The notes under the pieces are model-generated. The model was not told the DNA's origin and did not search any database. It saw nothing but the letters and a program-made list of their open reading frames with translations. A DNA stretch of 22,213 nt from a virus. The DNA lies in IMG/VR virus record IMGVR_UViG_3300021963_000722, positions 1-22,213 of that record. The stretch is one strand, 5' to 3'. Each line of letters begins with the position of its first letter. Position 1 is the stretch's first letter. The translations under genes were made by a program, and so were the position numbers. Positions 21,832-22,213 of the stretch are shown here, in pieces.

Positions 21832-22213
21832 ATGGCTACTTTTATGGATAATTGGCGTAAGCAGATGGGTGTTAAGCCTGTGCAGAATACGCCTGATAAT
21901 ACTAACACTACTTCTCAGGCTCCTGTGAAGTATAATTCTAATGCTTTTCAGGATTTTATGCGACAGGTGCGACCTAAGGTTGTTAAGGCTAATAAGTATT
22001 TTGCTAAGCAGGAGCGTCTGATTGGGGATCGTAATCAGTTCTACTCTTCGTATAATTCGCAGACTAGTGAGCCTAAGTATAATTTTACTGATGCTATGCG
22101 TTTGTCAGAGTATGGTTATACGGGTTTGTATGGTCGGTCTGATACTAAGAAGACTCTTGGTTTGTATGGTGAGGAGTGGCAGCAGGCTTATGCGCTTGAT
22201 CGTCTTCGTAAGA
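21832..22213 (+). CDS. Partial gene, likely large internal virion protein (3' end outside)
   Basis: An ORF opens at ATG 21832 with GGAG four bases upstream and stays open for the 127 complete codons left in the window. The visible N-terminus reads MATFMDNWRKQMGVKPVQN, followed by a Thr/Asn-rich spacer. A basic helical part follows (AFQDFMRQVRPKVVKANKYF, KQERLIGDRNQFY), then YNFTDAMRLSEYGYTGLYGRS and LGLYGEEWQQAYALDRLRK. Codons are G/T-ending, so this is native coding sequence. Position after two candidate ejection proteins suggests a large internal core protein, possibly with a peptidoglycan hydrolase domain further on, but no such domain is visible here. Confidence 0.7.
   Translation, partial: MATFMDNWRKQMGVKPVQNTPDNTNTTSQAPVKYNSNAFQDFMRQVRPKVVKANKYFAKQERLIGDRNQFYSSYNSQTSEPKYNFTDAMRLSEYGYTGLYGRSDTKKTLGLYGEEWQQAYALDRLRK

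Overview
The window looks like the virion-structure and packaging half of a tailed double-stranded DNA phage genome, most likely with a short (podovirus-type) tail. All recognisable genes are on the + strand, nearly head to tail. They include a large terminase, a P22-size portal (767 aa), a scaffold, an HK97-type capsid protein, a connector/adaptor and a very large nozzle-type tail protein. No tape-measure, tail-sheath or major tail-tube gene is visible. Ribosome binding sites are strong (AAGGAGG and variants), and GTG or TTG starts are common. Host and genus cannot be named from sequence alone. The capsid gene uses many C-ending codons that the other phage genes avoid, which hints at a host that prefers C-ending codons.

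Layout. 1-456 is a gene-free, AT-rich array of ten different hairpins packed back to back, and I do not recognise it. 457-603 holds a 12-base direct repeat and a 26-base alternating purine-pyrimidine tract. Near base 600 the + strand changes from A/C-rich to G/T-rich. 770-2056 carries two tail fibre/collar genes. 2067-4120 holds a zinc-ribbon microprotein, the large terminase and two small genes that overlap by 185 bases in different frames. 4139-9096 is the head module: portal, HTH protein (candidate small terminase), scaffold and major capsid, closed by a strong intrinsic terminator at 9106-9139. 9151-13908 holds four small or connector genes, the 1037-aa nozzle protein and a 57-aa protein. 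13926-20218 is an adhesion cassette: a collagen-like fibre, a double-collar fibre, an endonuclease VII-like HNH gene, a carbohydrate-binding-type fibre, a family 2 glycosyltransferase and an 83-aa collar fragment. 20230-22213 carries three genes that look like internal or ejected virion proteins; the last runs off the window.

The main genome-scale signal is codon composition. Most genes end almost every codon in G or T (for example 20 of 20 codons at 4202-4261). Several genes break this pattern inside a reading frame: the first two thirds of the terminase, the start of the glycosyltransferase, and the C-terminal domains of several fibre genes. In two fibres the break falls within or just after the same conserved neck module. 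This points to modular exchange of receptor-binding tips, possibly aided by the neighbouring HNH nuclease. The most novel element is the hairpin array at 1-456.
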